A DNA stretch of 9,755 nt. Origin: Nitrososphaerales archaeon TH5895. Lineage in GTDB: Archaea; Thermoproteota; Nitrososphaeria; Nitrososphaerales; Nitrososphaeraceae. Positions within the stretch are counted from its first letter, which is position 1. The number at the start of each line of letters is the position of its first letter. Made by a program: the position numbers and the translations under genes. The notes below the pieces were generated by a model that made no database searches, was not told where the DNA came from, and saw only the letters and a list, made by a program, of their open reading frames with translations. Positions 1-7,015 of the stretch are shown here, piece after piece. Location of the stretch: contig JAATVS010000226.1 in assembly GCA_014523695.1 (NCBI GenBank), forward strand, positions 1 through 9,755. Direction: 5' to 3'.

Positions 1-183
1 AATATATCCTGAACCATGAAATCCCGTTTTAGGATTGATTCAGATTGGCCTGCCTTAGTGATTTTCTATTGTTAGGATATTCCATCTCACAAAGTTTATC
101 CTCGCTTTTCAATACGATATCTATCGTTATATATTTAGTACAACAACTGCGATTATTATTCCTCTTCTTCATCTCTGTCCCGC

Positions 184-1851
184 TTAATTATCGCCGCCTT
201 CATCACCATCGCTATTATTATCCCCATCACCATCACCCTCGTCTTCACCTTGATCCTCATCCTCATCAGCCACCTCCTCATCCTCCTCATCTTCTTGTTC
301 AGGTACTTCCTCCTCTACATCAGGTGGTGCAGGTGGTGCAGGAAGTGGAGCTGGAGGAGGTGGAACTGCAGTGGGTAGAGAAGGAGGAGGAACTTCGCCA
401 GTAGGCAATATTTTAAAGATCTTACCCTGTCCTAATGATACTACATACATATATCCATCATATGGACTTATTTCAATATCAGATATTCCACCAAATCCAG
501 TTGCGAATAATGCAGAATCTGAAACAGACTCTCCTTCTGTATCTGCTATCTTGTCATCTAAAGGGGGCTCAAGTACGAGTTCTGTCCTATCTTGATTAAG
601 TTTAAAATGATACATATTTCCAGCATGAACATCTCCAACAAACATTTCATTTTGATAGCCAGTACCATAATTACCCGAATTTAAGAACTTGATTGCAGTA
701 GGTCCAACTGTGTACAACCATGTTAGTTGTGGAGGATGATAATGTCCTCTGCCATCAAAGTTTACAAGACCTTCGCCTTGTTCGGAAGCCATAGTTCCCG
801 CACCCTCTCTGGGATCGCCTCCACCACGAGTATAAATTCCCATTATTTGATTCCACCCGCTATTAAAGCCTGGTTCAACACGGTTTATCTCGTCACTGTG
901 TCCAGGACCATTTTCACTATCCCACAAGTAGCCAGAGACAGGGTCGAAATCGATCCCAAAGCTATTACGTATGCCATACGCATAATACAGATTGAGAGGA
1001 TATTCGCTCCCTAGTATATAATCTCCAGTATTAGGATCAATTACAGGTTCACCCTCCTGTGTTATTCGTAGAATGCCACCTGTTCCATCAGCTGGGACAT
1101 CCGGCTCGTTCTGCGCTTCCGTTTCGCTTTCTATCTTGTCTACGTCTCCGATAGTCATGTACAAGTTACCATCCGATCCAATCTTGATAACTCCACCATT
1201 GTGACGAGGACCGGGATCCGCAGGTAAATCCAGAAGTAGCATCGGATTAACCAAGCTACCAGCTGATCCTGGAGCGCCTTCTTGGAGTTCATATCTATAC
1301 ACTCTATTTCCTATCGCAGCACCTAAGGCATCCGCTTCAGTGTAATACAAGAACACATTCGTCGTTCCTGTCTCATTGTTTTGAGATACAGCAATCCCGC
1401 ACATACATCTTTCAACCTCTGTTGCTACGTTGACATCAAGAAGAGGCTGAGGTTGTACCACCCCATCTATGATTCGCATTACAGTTCCTTTGTCCTTCTC
1501 CAGTACTAGTATATCATTCTGAGACAAGAACGCCATAGTGGTCGGTAATGCCAGTCCCTCAGCTACCACCTCTGAAGTAAAACCAGGCAGATTAAAGACA
1601 GGATTGCCTACGTCCTCATTATATCTCAGAGGAAACTCTGGCTCTTGTGAAGAGGCGAAAACAGATGTGGACTCCAATGGTGTTGACGGTATAGAGAAAG
1701 GAAGATACGACTGCGACTGCAATGATGATAATGATAGTCCAAATACTAAAGATAATGTAGTAAATATCATAAGAATAACCGTCATTAGAGTAATTTTGGT
1801 TTTATATCCTCGTTCTCTTTCTTTTGGATTATTGCGTTCTCTTTCTATCAA
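184..1851 (-). CDS. Exported GSDH-family (PQQ-type) sugar dehydrogenase with acidic C-terminal tail
   Basis: This 555-residue protein is probably a secreted or membrane-anchored six-bladed beta-propeller of the glucose/sorbosone dehydrogenase family, which oxidises aldoses outside the cell using PQQ and Ca2+. A basic n-region (residues 2-19) precedes a hydrophobic helix (about 22-42). The propeller spans roughly 90-483. Family landmarks are RHNGG with H217 as likely catalytic base, YGIRNSFG (292-299), the W310...DEIN...GFNSGW stretch and the FVGDV strand (404-408). The usual ERGLLGIA stretch reads ERCMCGIA here, placing C149 and C151 two apart. A Pro-rich linker (488-510) leads to a Glu/Asp/Gly-rich tail (511-555). 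The start is TTG; it keeps the basic n-region and lies 34 nt from a TATA box. An ATG at residue 23 (position 1785) is the alternative and would remove all positive charge. Family assignment is firm; substrate and true PQQ use are unknown. Confidence 0.88.
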   Translation of the reverse strand: MIERERNNPKERERGYKTKITLMTVILMIFTTLSLVFGLSLSSLQSQSYLPFSIPSTPLESTSVFASSQEPEFPLRYNEDVGNPVFNLPGFTSEVVAEGLALPTTMAFLSQNDILVLEKDKGTVMRIIDGVVQPQPLLDVNVATEVERCMCGIAVSQNNETGTTNVFLYYTEADALGAAIGNRVYRYELQEGAPGSAGSLVNPMLLLDLPADPGPRHNGGVIKIGSDGNLYMTIGDVDKIESETEAQNEPDVPADGTGGILRITQEGEPVIDPNTGDYILGSEYPLNLYYAYGIRNSFGIDFDPVSGYLWDSENGPGHSDEINRVEPGFNSGWNQIMGIYTRGGGDPREGAGTMASEQGEGLVNFDGRGHYHPPQLTWLYTVGPTAIKFLNSGNYGTGYQNEMFVGDVHAGNMYHFKLNQDRTELVLEPPLDDKIADTEGESVSDSALFATGFGGISDIEISPYDGYMYVVSLGQGKIFKILPTGEVPPPSLPTAVPPPPAPLPAPPAPPDVEEEVPEQEDEEDEEVADEDEDQGEDEGDGDGDNNSDGDEGGDN

Positions 1852-1880
1852 ATAGACACTTTTTCTCGTACCACTGAGAT

Positions 1881-1890
1881 CTATATATAA
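1881..1890 (-). promoter_or_regulatory. TATA box of the minus-strand sugar dehydrogenase
   Basis: On the minus strand this reads TTATATATAG, a good archaeal TATA element. Its centre lies about 34 nt upstream of the TTG at 1851. Transcription from such boxes usually starts about 25 nt downstream, near 1860, giving a leader of roughly 10 nt and supporting the TTG over the downstream ATG. Confidence 0.6.
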
Positions 1891-2077
1891 TTAGTATGGT
1901 AAAGTTATCCAACACGTTAAGTCAAGACATGTCATCTTATTTTATTGAATCCAAATGTACCTACAAGCTTTAAATTTTACTGTTATAAATCCTTTCATCA
2001 GAAACAAAGAGATTGTGTCGTCAAGTATATTGCAACCAATGACATTTCGGTAGAAAGTTTCGGGATTATTCACTTAT

Positions 2078-2126
2078 AGCATCGACAGCGTTTAGCACCA
2101 GGATCATCCCGGATACCGGCGATGCT
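2078..2126. repeat. Inverted repeat in the divergent intergenic region
   Basis: AGCATCG (2078-2084) is perfectly complementary to CGATGCT (2120-2126), enclosing 35 nt that also contain CCGGATACCGG, a small stem with an ATA loop. It sits about 55 nt upstream of the plus-strand TATA box, so it could be a regulator site or a structured RNA. Seven base pairs can occur by chance, so confidence is low. Confidence 0.3.
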
Positions 2127-2180
2127 GCCTATCTCTTCAATAATTCGAATTTACAGTGTGTTGCTTTGCATACATGCAAG

Positions 2181-2188
2181 TTATATAT
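2181..2188 (+). promoter_or_regulatory. TATA box of the cupredoxin-like/dehydrogenase pair
   Basis: TTATATAT is centred about 30 nt before the TTG at 2215. Expected initiation near 2209-2212 would make the transcript leaderless or nearly so. This box probably drives both 2215-3033 and 3038-4492. Confidence 0.6.
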
Positions 2189-2204
2189 GAAGAAAAAGGA
2201 TAGC

Positions 2205-2210
2205 AGGTGA
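2205..2210 (+). promoter_or_regulatory. Shine-Dalgarno-like AGGTGA before a TTG start
   Basis: AGGTGA ends 4 nt before the TTG at 2215 and matches the GGAGGTGA core. It supports the TTG as initiator, unless transcription starts inside it as the TATA spacing allows. The next in-frame ATG (2266) would remove most of the signal helix. Confidence 0.45.
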
Positions 2211-2214
2211 CAAA

Positions 2215-3033
2215 TTGAATAGGCGCTGGGTGGCATCCTCCTTAATTGCTCTATCTCTTGCATCAATGGGAGTTATTTTACTATTTAAGGACGTTAATGC
2301 ATCTACCTCTGTTTCGACAGGCAGTCCAACAGAGATTATGCAGCCTTCGGTGGCAAATAACAGTGCGTCTAATGCTGCAACTGATATTTTTAGTAACAAA
2401 CAATATACTCTCTCAGATAATGGTAAGAATCTTGTGATATTAATTCCAAATGAAGGGCATCATGGACCAGGTGAGGATGATGAAGCAAGATTTATTGCTC
2501 AATCATTCGTTCCTGAAACTGCTGCTATAAGTAAGGGAACAAATGTAATATGGTTCAATGGTGATGTGGGACATGAACATGATATAATAGTAACAAGCAA
2601 TTCCGAAAGTGTCAGTCCTATTTATCAGACAGGTGAGTTTACGGAATTTGAAGCAAGGAATTATACATTTAATGACGTAGGAGAATTTAGTTACGCCGAT
2701 ACCGTAGAATACGATAATGGCTATATTATGAGAGGTAACATCAGTGTTAGCGACAATGGTAGTAGTGCTGGTGACTTGCCGCAAACAACAGAGGATTCTG
2801 AGACTGTTGGCATTCTCATGGTTCCCACTCAGGACATTTCCCAGTATACAAGTGATTTACAAAATAGAGGTTTTCTTATAGATAGCGTGCATAACTTTCA
2901 GGACCTTAGAGGAGGACAGAGTGGAACTGGAGACGAACAAACCTTGATTGTATGGCGAGCTCCTACAAATACGCAGATAACCAGCGTGCTTTCACAGTTA
3001 TCAGAGTTCTCCAGTCAGTTACCATATAGCTAG
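2215..3033 (+). CDS. Exported cupredoxin-like protein lacking the copper cysteine, with extra C-terminal domain
   Basis: This 272-residue protein starts at TTG, with RR at positions 3-4 followed by a hydrophobic segment (5-24), then a Ser/Thr/Asn-rich linker. Residues about 64-179 resemble a plastocyanin-type fold: the KGTNVIWFNGD strand, H120 and H122 in GHEHD, the GEFSY strand, and M172 before the final RGNISV strand. There is no cysteine anywhere; the Cys-x-x-His part of the copper loop reads ADTVEYDNGY. A normal type 1 site is therefore impossible. H82 and H83 (GHHGPG) with H120 and H122 could bind another metal, which is inference. Residues about 195-272 form a second domain predicted by eye as alternating strands and helices, perhaps ferredoxin-like; I do not recognise it. 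The gene ends 4 nt before the GSDH gene 3038-4492, so co-transcription and a partner role in electron transfer or assembly are plausible. Confidence 0.8.
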   Translation: MNRRWVASSLIALSLASMGVILLFKDVNASTSVSTGSPTEIMQPSVANNSASNAATDIFSNKQYTLSDNGKNLVILIPNEGHHGPGEDDEARFIAQSFVPETAAISKGTNVIWFNGDVGHEHDIIVTSNSESVSPIYQTGEFTEFEARNYTFNDVGEFSYADTVEYDNGYIMRGNISVSDNGSSAGDLPQTTEDSETVGILMVPTQDISQYTSDLQNRGFLIDSVHNFQDLRGGQSGTGDEQTLIVWRAPTNTQITSVLSQLSEFSSQLPYS

Positions 3034-3037
3034 CGAC

Positions 3038-4492
3038 ATGACATATCATAATTATGTAGATAAAACAAAGGATATGATGACATCATTACTGATAACAGCT
3101 CTATCTGTTATTATATCACTTTACATTAGTTCTCCAGCTCCGGCATTAGCGCAACCCTCAATTAATGAACCCAATCTAACAGCTGAATTAGTTTTAGATG
3201 GATTATCATCTCCATCCAGTATTGCATTTTTAGATGAGAATAATATCTTTTTGTTGGAAAAAGAAGGAAGTGTCAGACTCATCTCAAATGGTCAATTGCA
3301 ACCTCAACCCGTGCTACAGCTACAAGGAGTTGAAAGCAACAACGAACGTGGACTTTTGGGAATTGAGGTAATGAACAATAAAGTCTTTCTCTATGTGTCA
3401 GAGAGTGGAGCCCAGGTTGAAGGGATACCAACTGAAGGGGATGTAAGAAACAGGGTTTATAGTTATACACGGGATGGTACCTCTCTTACAAATCCTCAAT
3501 TACTTGTAGATCTTCCGTCTGGCCCTGGAACTAACCATCAAGGAGGAAAATTAAAGATTGGTCCAGATAACCAGCTTTACGTAGTTGTCGGAGAAATGCA
3601 AAGAGAGGGGCAGCTTCAAAACTTCCAAAGCGGCCCTGCTCCTGATGATACAGGTATCATACTTAGAGTTAATCCTGCAGATGGATCTCCTAGTGCTGGC
3701 AATCCACTATCAAGTGAGCCGGCTGATCCTTTAAGTAAATACTATGCCTACGGCATACGCAACAGTTTCGGAATCGATTTTGACCCTGTGACAGGAAAAC
3801 TGTGGGATGCAGAAAATGGTGAGGATGTTTTTGATGAAATTAATCTGGTAGAACCGGGATTTAATAGTGGATGGAAAACGGTCATGGGTCCAATAGCTGC
3901 TAACACAGGAGTATCTGAATCAAATTTAGTAAATATACCTGGCTCACAATATGCTGACCCTGTCTTTAGCTGGGCGGAATCAAGGGGAGTCACTGATATT
4001 GAATTTTTCAATTCAACAGCATTTGGACCCAGCTTTGAAAATGGAATATTTGTGGGAGATGTAACCAGCGGCACACTTTTTTATTTTGAACCAAATGCTG
4101 ATAGAACTGGGATAAATCTGGCAAATGACCCCTTATTGAGTGATCTAATTGCAGATAGTGATGATGAAATCTCTGCTGTGACATTTGGTACAGGTTTTAC
4201 AGGAATCAGTGATATAGAAACTGGACTTGATGGTAATTTGTATATTCTTACCTTTGATCGAGAAACAGAAGGACGAGGAAGCTTATACAGAGTATTGCCT
4301 GCAGCAGAAGCAGCCACTACTACTGCTGGAGCCCCTCCTCCTGCACCTTCGGACACCGTTACTCCTTCAGTTACTGATGAGGATGAAGTCGGAGCTGGAG
4401 ATCAGGATGCACAAGAGAATGAGGTGAACGGGGACAGCGACGGTAACAATGAGGAAGAGGATCAGGATGAGAATAGCAATGAAAATGAATGA
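3038..4492 (+). CDS. Exported GSDH-family (PQQ-type) sugar dehydrogenase, second paralogue
   Basis: This 484-residue paralogue of the minus-strand dehydrogenase has a signal segment (about 15-31) ending near ALA-QP, so cleavage after residue 38 is likely. The propeller spans about 48-421. It has NNERGLLGIEV (101-111), NHQGG with H167 as likely catalytic base, YGIRNSFGIDFD (238-249), W256...E259, DEIN (266-269), GFNSGW (274-279) and FVGDV (338-342). Unlike its paralogue it keeps the ordinary GLLG stretch. Residues 422-446 are Ala/Pro/Thr-rich and 447-484 form an Asp/Glu/Asn-rich acidic tail. The ATG at 3038 lies 4 nt after the upstream stop, with no clear ribosome site. ATGs at 3074 and 3077, after AAAGGAT, are credible alternatives that still leave the signal helix. 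The enzyme probably oxidises sugars outside the cell; substrate and cofactor are not determined. Confidence 0.88.
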   Translation: MTYHNYVDKTKDMMTSLLITALSVIISLYISSPAPALAQPSINEPNLTAELVLDGLSSPSSIAFLDENNIFLLEKEGSVRLISNGQLQPQPVLQLQGVESNNERGLLGIEVMNNKVFLYVSESGAQVEGIPTEGDVRNRVYSYTRDGTSLTNPQLLVDLPSGPGTNHQGGKLKIGPDNQLYVVVGEMQREGQLQNFQSGPAPDDTGIILRVNPADGSPSAGNPLSSEPADPLSKYYAYGIRNSFGIDFDPVTGKLWDAENGEDVFDEINLVEPGFNSGWKTVMGPIAANTGVSESNLVNIPGSQYADPVFSWAESRGVTDIEFFNSTAFGPSFENGIFVGDVTSGTLFYFEPNADRTGINLANDPLLSDLIADSDDEISAVTFGTGFTGISDIETGLDGNLYILTFDRETEGRGSLYRVLPAAEAATTTAGAPPPAPSDTVTPSVTDEDEVGAGDQDAQENEVNGDSDGNNEEEDQDENSNENE

Positions 4493-4785
4493 CTATGAAT
4501 AAGCATACCTCTGCTTTCCCGTGTCACATCTAACAATTCCAGTGATTTTCGACGCTTTGAGTGGGTGAATATCCTAATGTGTATCATATTTAATGTTTTT
4601 AGAAGAGTCGAAAGAAAAATGACAGGAGACTTTTCATATGATGTGACCTCGGGATTTAAATTGTCATTTCAGAGCCAGTGGTATGTCTAAAGTAGAACAT
4701 GGTATTCGTCCGGTCACCCTTCTAACATATACCGACTAACTACATCTTGACTAAGTTTGGCTGAAAAAAATACAGACAAGTTAGA
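4493..4785. other. Intergenic stretch without a recognisable gene
   Basis: I find no plausible start, ribosome site or conserved protein in any frame. An 8-bp inverted repeat, AAATGACA (4617-4624) and TGTCATTT (4662-4669), encloses 37 nt and could be chance. The region ends where the epimerase relic becomes recognisable. It may be eroded 5' sequence of the lost copy, but I cannot align it. Confidence 0.5.
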
Positions 4786-5049
4786 ACTATTGTGATTCGC
4801 CTTCAGAAGTCCAACATAAAAGCTAGTGGGAACCTTAGCCGAAATATGACTGATTCTATTGTCAGATATAATACTGTCAGCAACGAAGACCAGGGGATTG
4901 TTATTTCTGAATCTTCTAATAATGAGGTTTACAATAATACCGTTTCAGCTAGTGGTAGTGGTATAGATTTAGACACGGGCTCTTTTAAAAATATCATATA
5001 TAATAACTCTTTTTATAGTCTTATAGTTAGCCTAAAGTACTCACTATAA
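4786..5049 (+). pseudogene. Relic of an AlgG-like beta-helix epimerase gene
   Basis: Translation gives TIVI..., then from 4837 a 58-residue stretch that matches residues 294-351 of the epimerase at 5151-6482. By my hand count 41 of 58 residues are identical. Shared blocks include SRNM-DS, VSNED-GIV-SES, NNE-YNNTVS and SGSGID. Similarity ends near 5010, after which about a dozen unrelated codons lead to a TAA at 5047-5049. The signal peptide, the catalytic YG-x-DPH coil and the acidic tail are missing. A GTG at 4792 could formally start an 85-residue product, but it lacks a visible promoter or ribosome site. The best reading is the remainder of a tandem duplicate. A translated isolated coil fragment is less likely. 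Confidence 0.7.
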
Positions 5050-5099
5050 AAAAATTCTGACAATTCATACCATCGAAAATTTTCAAAACTCTACGGTAA

Positions 5100-5109
5100 T
5101 TTATATAAA
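5100..5109 (+). promoter_or_regulatory. TATA box of the AlgG-like epimerase gene
   Basis: TTTATATAAA is the best archaeal TATA match in the window and is centred about 46 nt before the ATG at 5151. It predicts a start near 5130 and a leader of about 20 A/T-rich nucleotides. No Shine-Dalgarno sequence is visible in that leader. Confidence 0.65.
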
Positions 5110-5150
5110 CATAAACTGTGTAAAATAATTATACTAAATCTCAAAATAAA

Positions 5151-6482
5151 ATGAGTCCAGCTATTGTGTTACTTGCAACGTCAATTTTTGCATTAACCCT
5201 CACCTTCAGTCAGTCAGTCAGTGCCTCATCAGCCGACTTGTCATCTCCTTCCTCATTAGGTACCACTTCTGAGTGTGTGACATTTGATTCAGAAGAAAGA
5301 ATGATTACAATCAATTGTGAGACTGCTAACTTGACACAGATTGATAGTCAAATTAAAAATCCAGACGTAATACGTAAAGACGCAAATATTGACAAAGGAT
5401 GGATATTAAATTCAGGGATTACTGTGGCTCAAAATGCTATTTTGTATATCAACTCCAGCGACACCTCATGGCTTAAGATACTCGCAGACGGAGAAACTGC
5501 TTATCCAATTTTAATATCCGGTAGTTTGAAGATTGATTCAACAAAGATAAGTTCATGGGATCCTAATACAAATAATTATACCCCAAGCCCAGACTCTCAT
5601 AGAAATGGTGAGGATGTTCACATTGGCACCCCCAGACCCTATATTGTTGTTAATAATGATGCTACAGGGACCACTGACATTATAGATTCAGAACTAGTAT
5701 CTCTTGGATACGAATCAGGTTATGGGGGTGGACGCACAGGACTTAGGTACGAGGGTGGAGATGGTAGCATAGTAAGTGGAAACAACATACGTGATCTTTA
5801 CTTTGCTTTCTACTCAAAGGGAGTTGGTGGAATGAAGGTTGAAAATAATCATATTCATAACAATATCCATTATGGATTAGATCCTCATACTGGAACGCAT
5901 GATATGTCTATTAAAAATAATACAGTACACGACAATGGTTCAATTGGCATAATCTGTTCTTTGGATTGTTATAACATAGTAATAGAAGATAACAAAGTGT
6001 TCAATAATACAAAAATGGGTATTATGTTTAGCAGAAATATGTTCGATTCTGTAGCTAGAAATAATTTTGTTAGCAATGAAGATAAGGGAATAGTCGTTTC
6101 TGAATCGCATAATAATGAAATTTACAACAACACCGTTTCAAACAGCGGGAGTGGGATAGATGTAGATGAAGATTCTTTTGAGAACTTGGTATACAACAAT
6201 ACTATAGCAAATATCCCAGACCCATACCAGGCGCTGTATTTGCGTGATGGAGCGTCCGAACAAAATACGCATCATTCTAACACATTAATTGGCATAAATG
6301 GACAAAAGATTTCTCTAGACGAACTCGAGATAACCGAAGGAGCAGAAGATTCAAGTGAAAACAACACTGGTAGCAATGGAGATGGAGAAGAAGAAGGAAG
6401 TACAAATAATGGTAATGATTCTGGAGATGGAGAAGGCGAATCAGATAGTAACAGTGATGGTGAGACATCTGGCAATAAATGA
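5151..6482 (+). CDS. Secreted AlgG-like right-handed beta-helix protein, putative mannuronan C5-epimerase
   Basis: This 443-residue protein has a hydrophobic signal segment (about 4-20) with no basic residue before it, and a likely cleavage near SVSA-SS. Residues about 120-352 form beta-helix coils with recurrent NN-x-(I/V) turns. HYGLDPHTGTHD (240-251) matches the YG-x-DPH catalytic signature of AlgG/AlgE mannuronan C5-epimerases (D244, H246). The following coils, GII...NIVIEDN, GIMFSRNMFDS, NEDKGIVVSES and NEIYNN, follow the order of the AlgG repeat region. Such enzymes convert mannuronate to guluronate in the polymer and change its Ca2+ gelling. Here the residue after DPH is Thr rather than Asp. 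The C-terminus (about 391-443) is an acidic Asn/Gly/Ser/Glu-rich tail. No polymerase or export genes for alginate are in the window, so the substrate may be another uronate polymer. Fold is confident; enzyme activity is inference. Confidence 0.8.
   Translation: MSPAIVLLATSIFALTLTFSQSVSASSADLSSPSSLGTTSECVTFDSEERMITINCETANLTQIDSQIKNPDVIRKDANIDKGWILNSGITVAQNAILYINSSDTSWLKILADGETAYPILISGSLKIDSTKISSWDPNTNNYTPSPDSHRNGEDVHIGTPRPYIVVNNDATGTTDIIDSELVSLGYESGYGGGRTGLRYEGGDGSIVSGNNIRDLYFAFYSKGVGGMKVENNHIHNNIHYGLDPHTGTHDMSIKNNTVHDNGSIGIICSLDCYNIVIEDNKVFNNTKMGIMFSRNMFDSVARNNFVSNEDKGIVVSESHNNEIYNNTVSNSGSGIDVDEDSFENLVYNNTIANIPDPYQALYLRDGASEQNTHHSNTLIGINGQKISLDELEITEGAEDSSENNTGSNGDGEEEGSTNNGNDSGDGEGESDSNSDGETSGNK
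5207..5222 (+). repeat. Tetranucleotide tandem repeat (CAGT)4 inside the epimerase signal region
   Basis: Four perfect CAGT units cover codons 19-24 of the beta-helix gene, at the end of its signal peptide. The unit is not a multiple of three, so gain or loss of one copy would shift the frame near the start. Confidence 0.8.
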
Positions 6483-7015
6483 ATAGTAAGTTTGATGCAA
6501 GAAAAGAACGACTCGTGACTACTTAATTAGTAAGAGTATAATTACAAACTCCGTCTGTACCTTCTTTTAGATTAACCTATCAGAGGTATAGGAACAAGGG
6601 GCACCGGAAATAAGTTCAAATAGGATTCTCTGACCAGAAAAAAGGGAGCTACCTAATCTACTAGTAACAAAGTCCTGAGCGTGAAATATCACTGGCGATA
6701 TAAATCGCAATAGAACAAAAGCAGGTTTCCTATCAATATCGAAATAGCAATAAGATTTCATTGCAATGTAACAGTTCTCGGATGAAGATGCTGATTGTGA
6801 CATTCTCATCGCTAGTTTATCCAAAATCACAACCGCGCTGCAAATGGGCTTCCAGCTCATTTTTCTACCTAATACATGAGGCGGCTGAATCCACCAGTGA
6901 TGAGATTCTTTCCCGAGCGGTTCAAGATTTTGTCCTTCTCCCTTTTTGTGAATTCCAGCAGAAAATACCTGTAGCCCTTGCCAGTTTAAAGATATGTATA
7001 AATCATAATCTAAGA
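6483..7015. other. Long intergenic region with ambiguous open frames on both strands
   Basis: No gene can be assigned in these 533 nt. On the minus strand a frame is open from 7043 (TTG) to 6567. Inside it, ATG at 6860 preceded by AGGTAGAAAA would give 98 residues. That product is rich in Ser, Cys and aromatics, has no motif I recognise, and the longer version would overlap the promoter and start of the blue-copper gene. On the plus strand the blue-copper frame is open back to an ATG at 6761, but those extra residues look random and would bury the signal peptide. Either could be a gene relic. The last 30 nt hold the promoter of the next gene. Confidence 0.4.
6985..7003 (+). promoter_or_regulatory. 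TATA-like elements of the blue-copper gene
   Basis: Two overlapping candidates exist. TTTAAAGA (6985-6992) would start transcription near 7012, giving an almost leaderless message for ATG 7016. GTATAAAT (6996-7003) would start near 7024 and favour ATG 7028. Either one rejects the upstream ATG at 6761 as the start. Confidence 0.45.

Larger units (their letters stand above)
1852..2214. other. Divergent intergenic region with two promoters
   Basis: This 363-nt region separates the minus-strand dehydrogenase from the plus-strand pair. It holds a TATA box for each direction at its two edges, about 290 nt apart, so the promoters probably work independently. The middle (about 1900-2160) contains no plausible reading frame. 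It does contain an inverted repeat with a GC-richer interior at 2078-2126, listed separately. I see no tRNA and no clear small RNA. Confidence 0.6.

Noticed and set aside
114..127. Palindrome ACGATATCTATCGT downstream of the minus-strand dehydrogenase
   Set aside because: A loop of two bases is too tight for an RNA hairpin and no T-run follows, so it is not supported as a terminator.
45..404. Plus-strand open frame with His/Pro/Leu-rich sequence
   Set aside because: It is antisense to the low-complexity Pro-rich and acidic tail of the minus-strand dehydrogenase; the composition mirrors that tail.
4617..4669. 8-bp inverted repeat AAATGACA/TGTCATTT as a mobile element end
   Set aside because: It encloses only 37 nt, with no transposase or target duplication nearby.
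6761..7015. N-terminal extension of the blue-copper protein to ATG 6761
   Set aside because: It would place 85 unrelated residues before the signal helix and lies upstream of the TATA-like elements.
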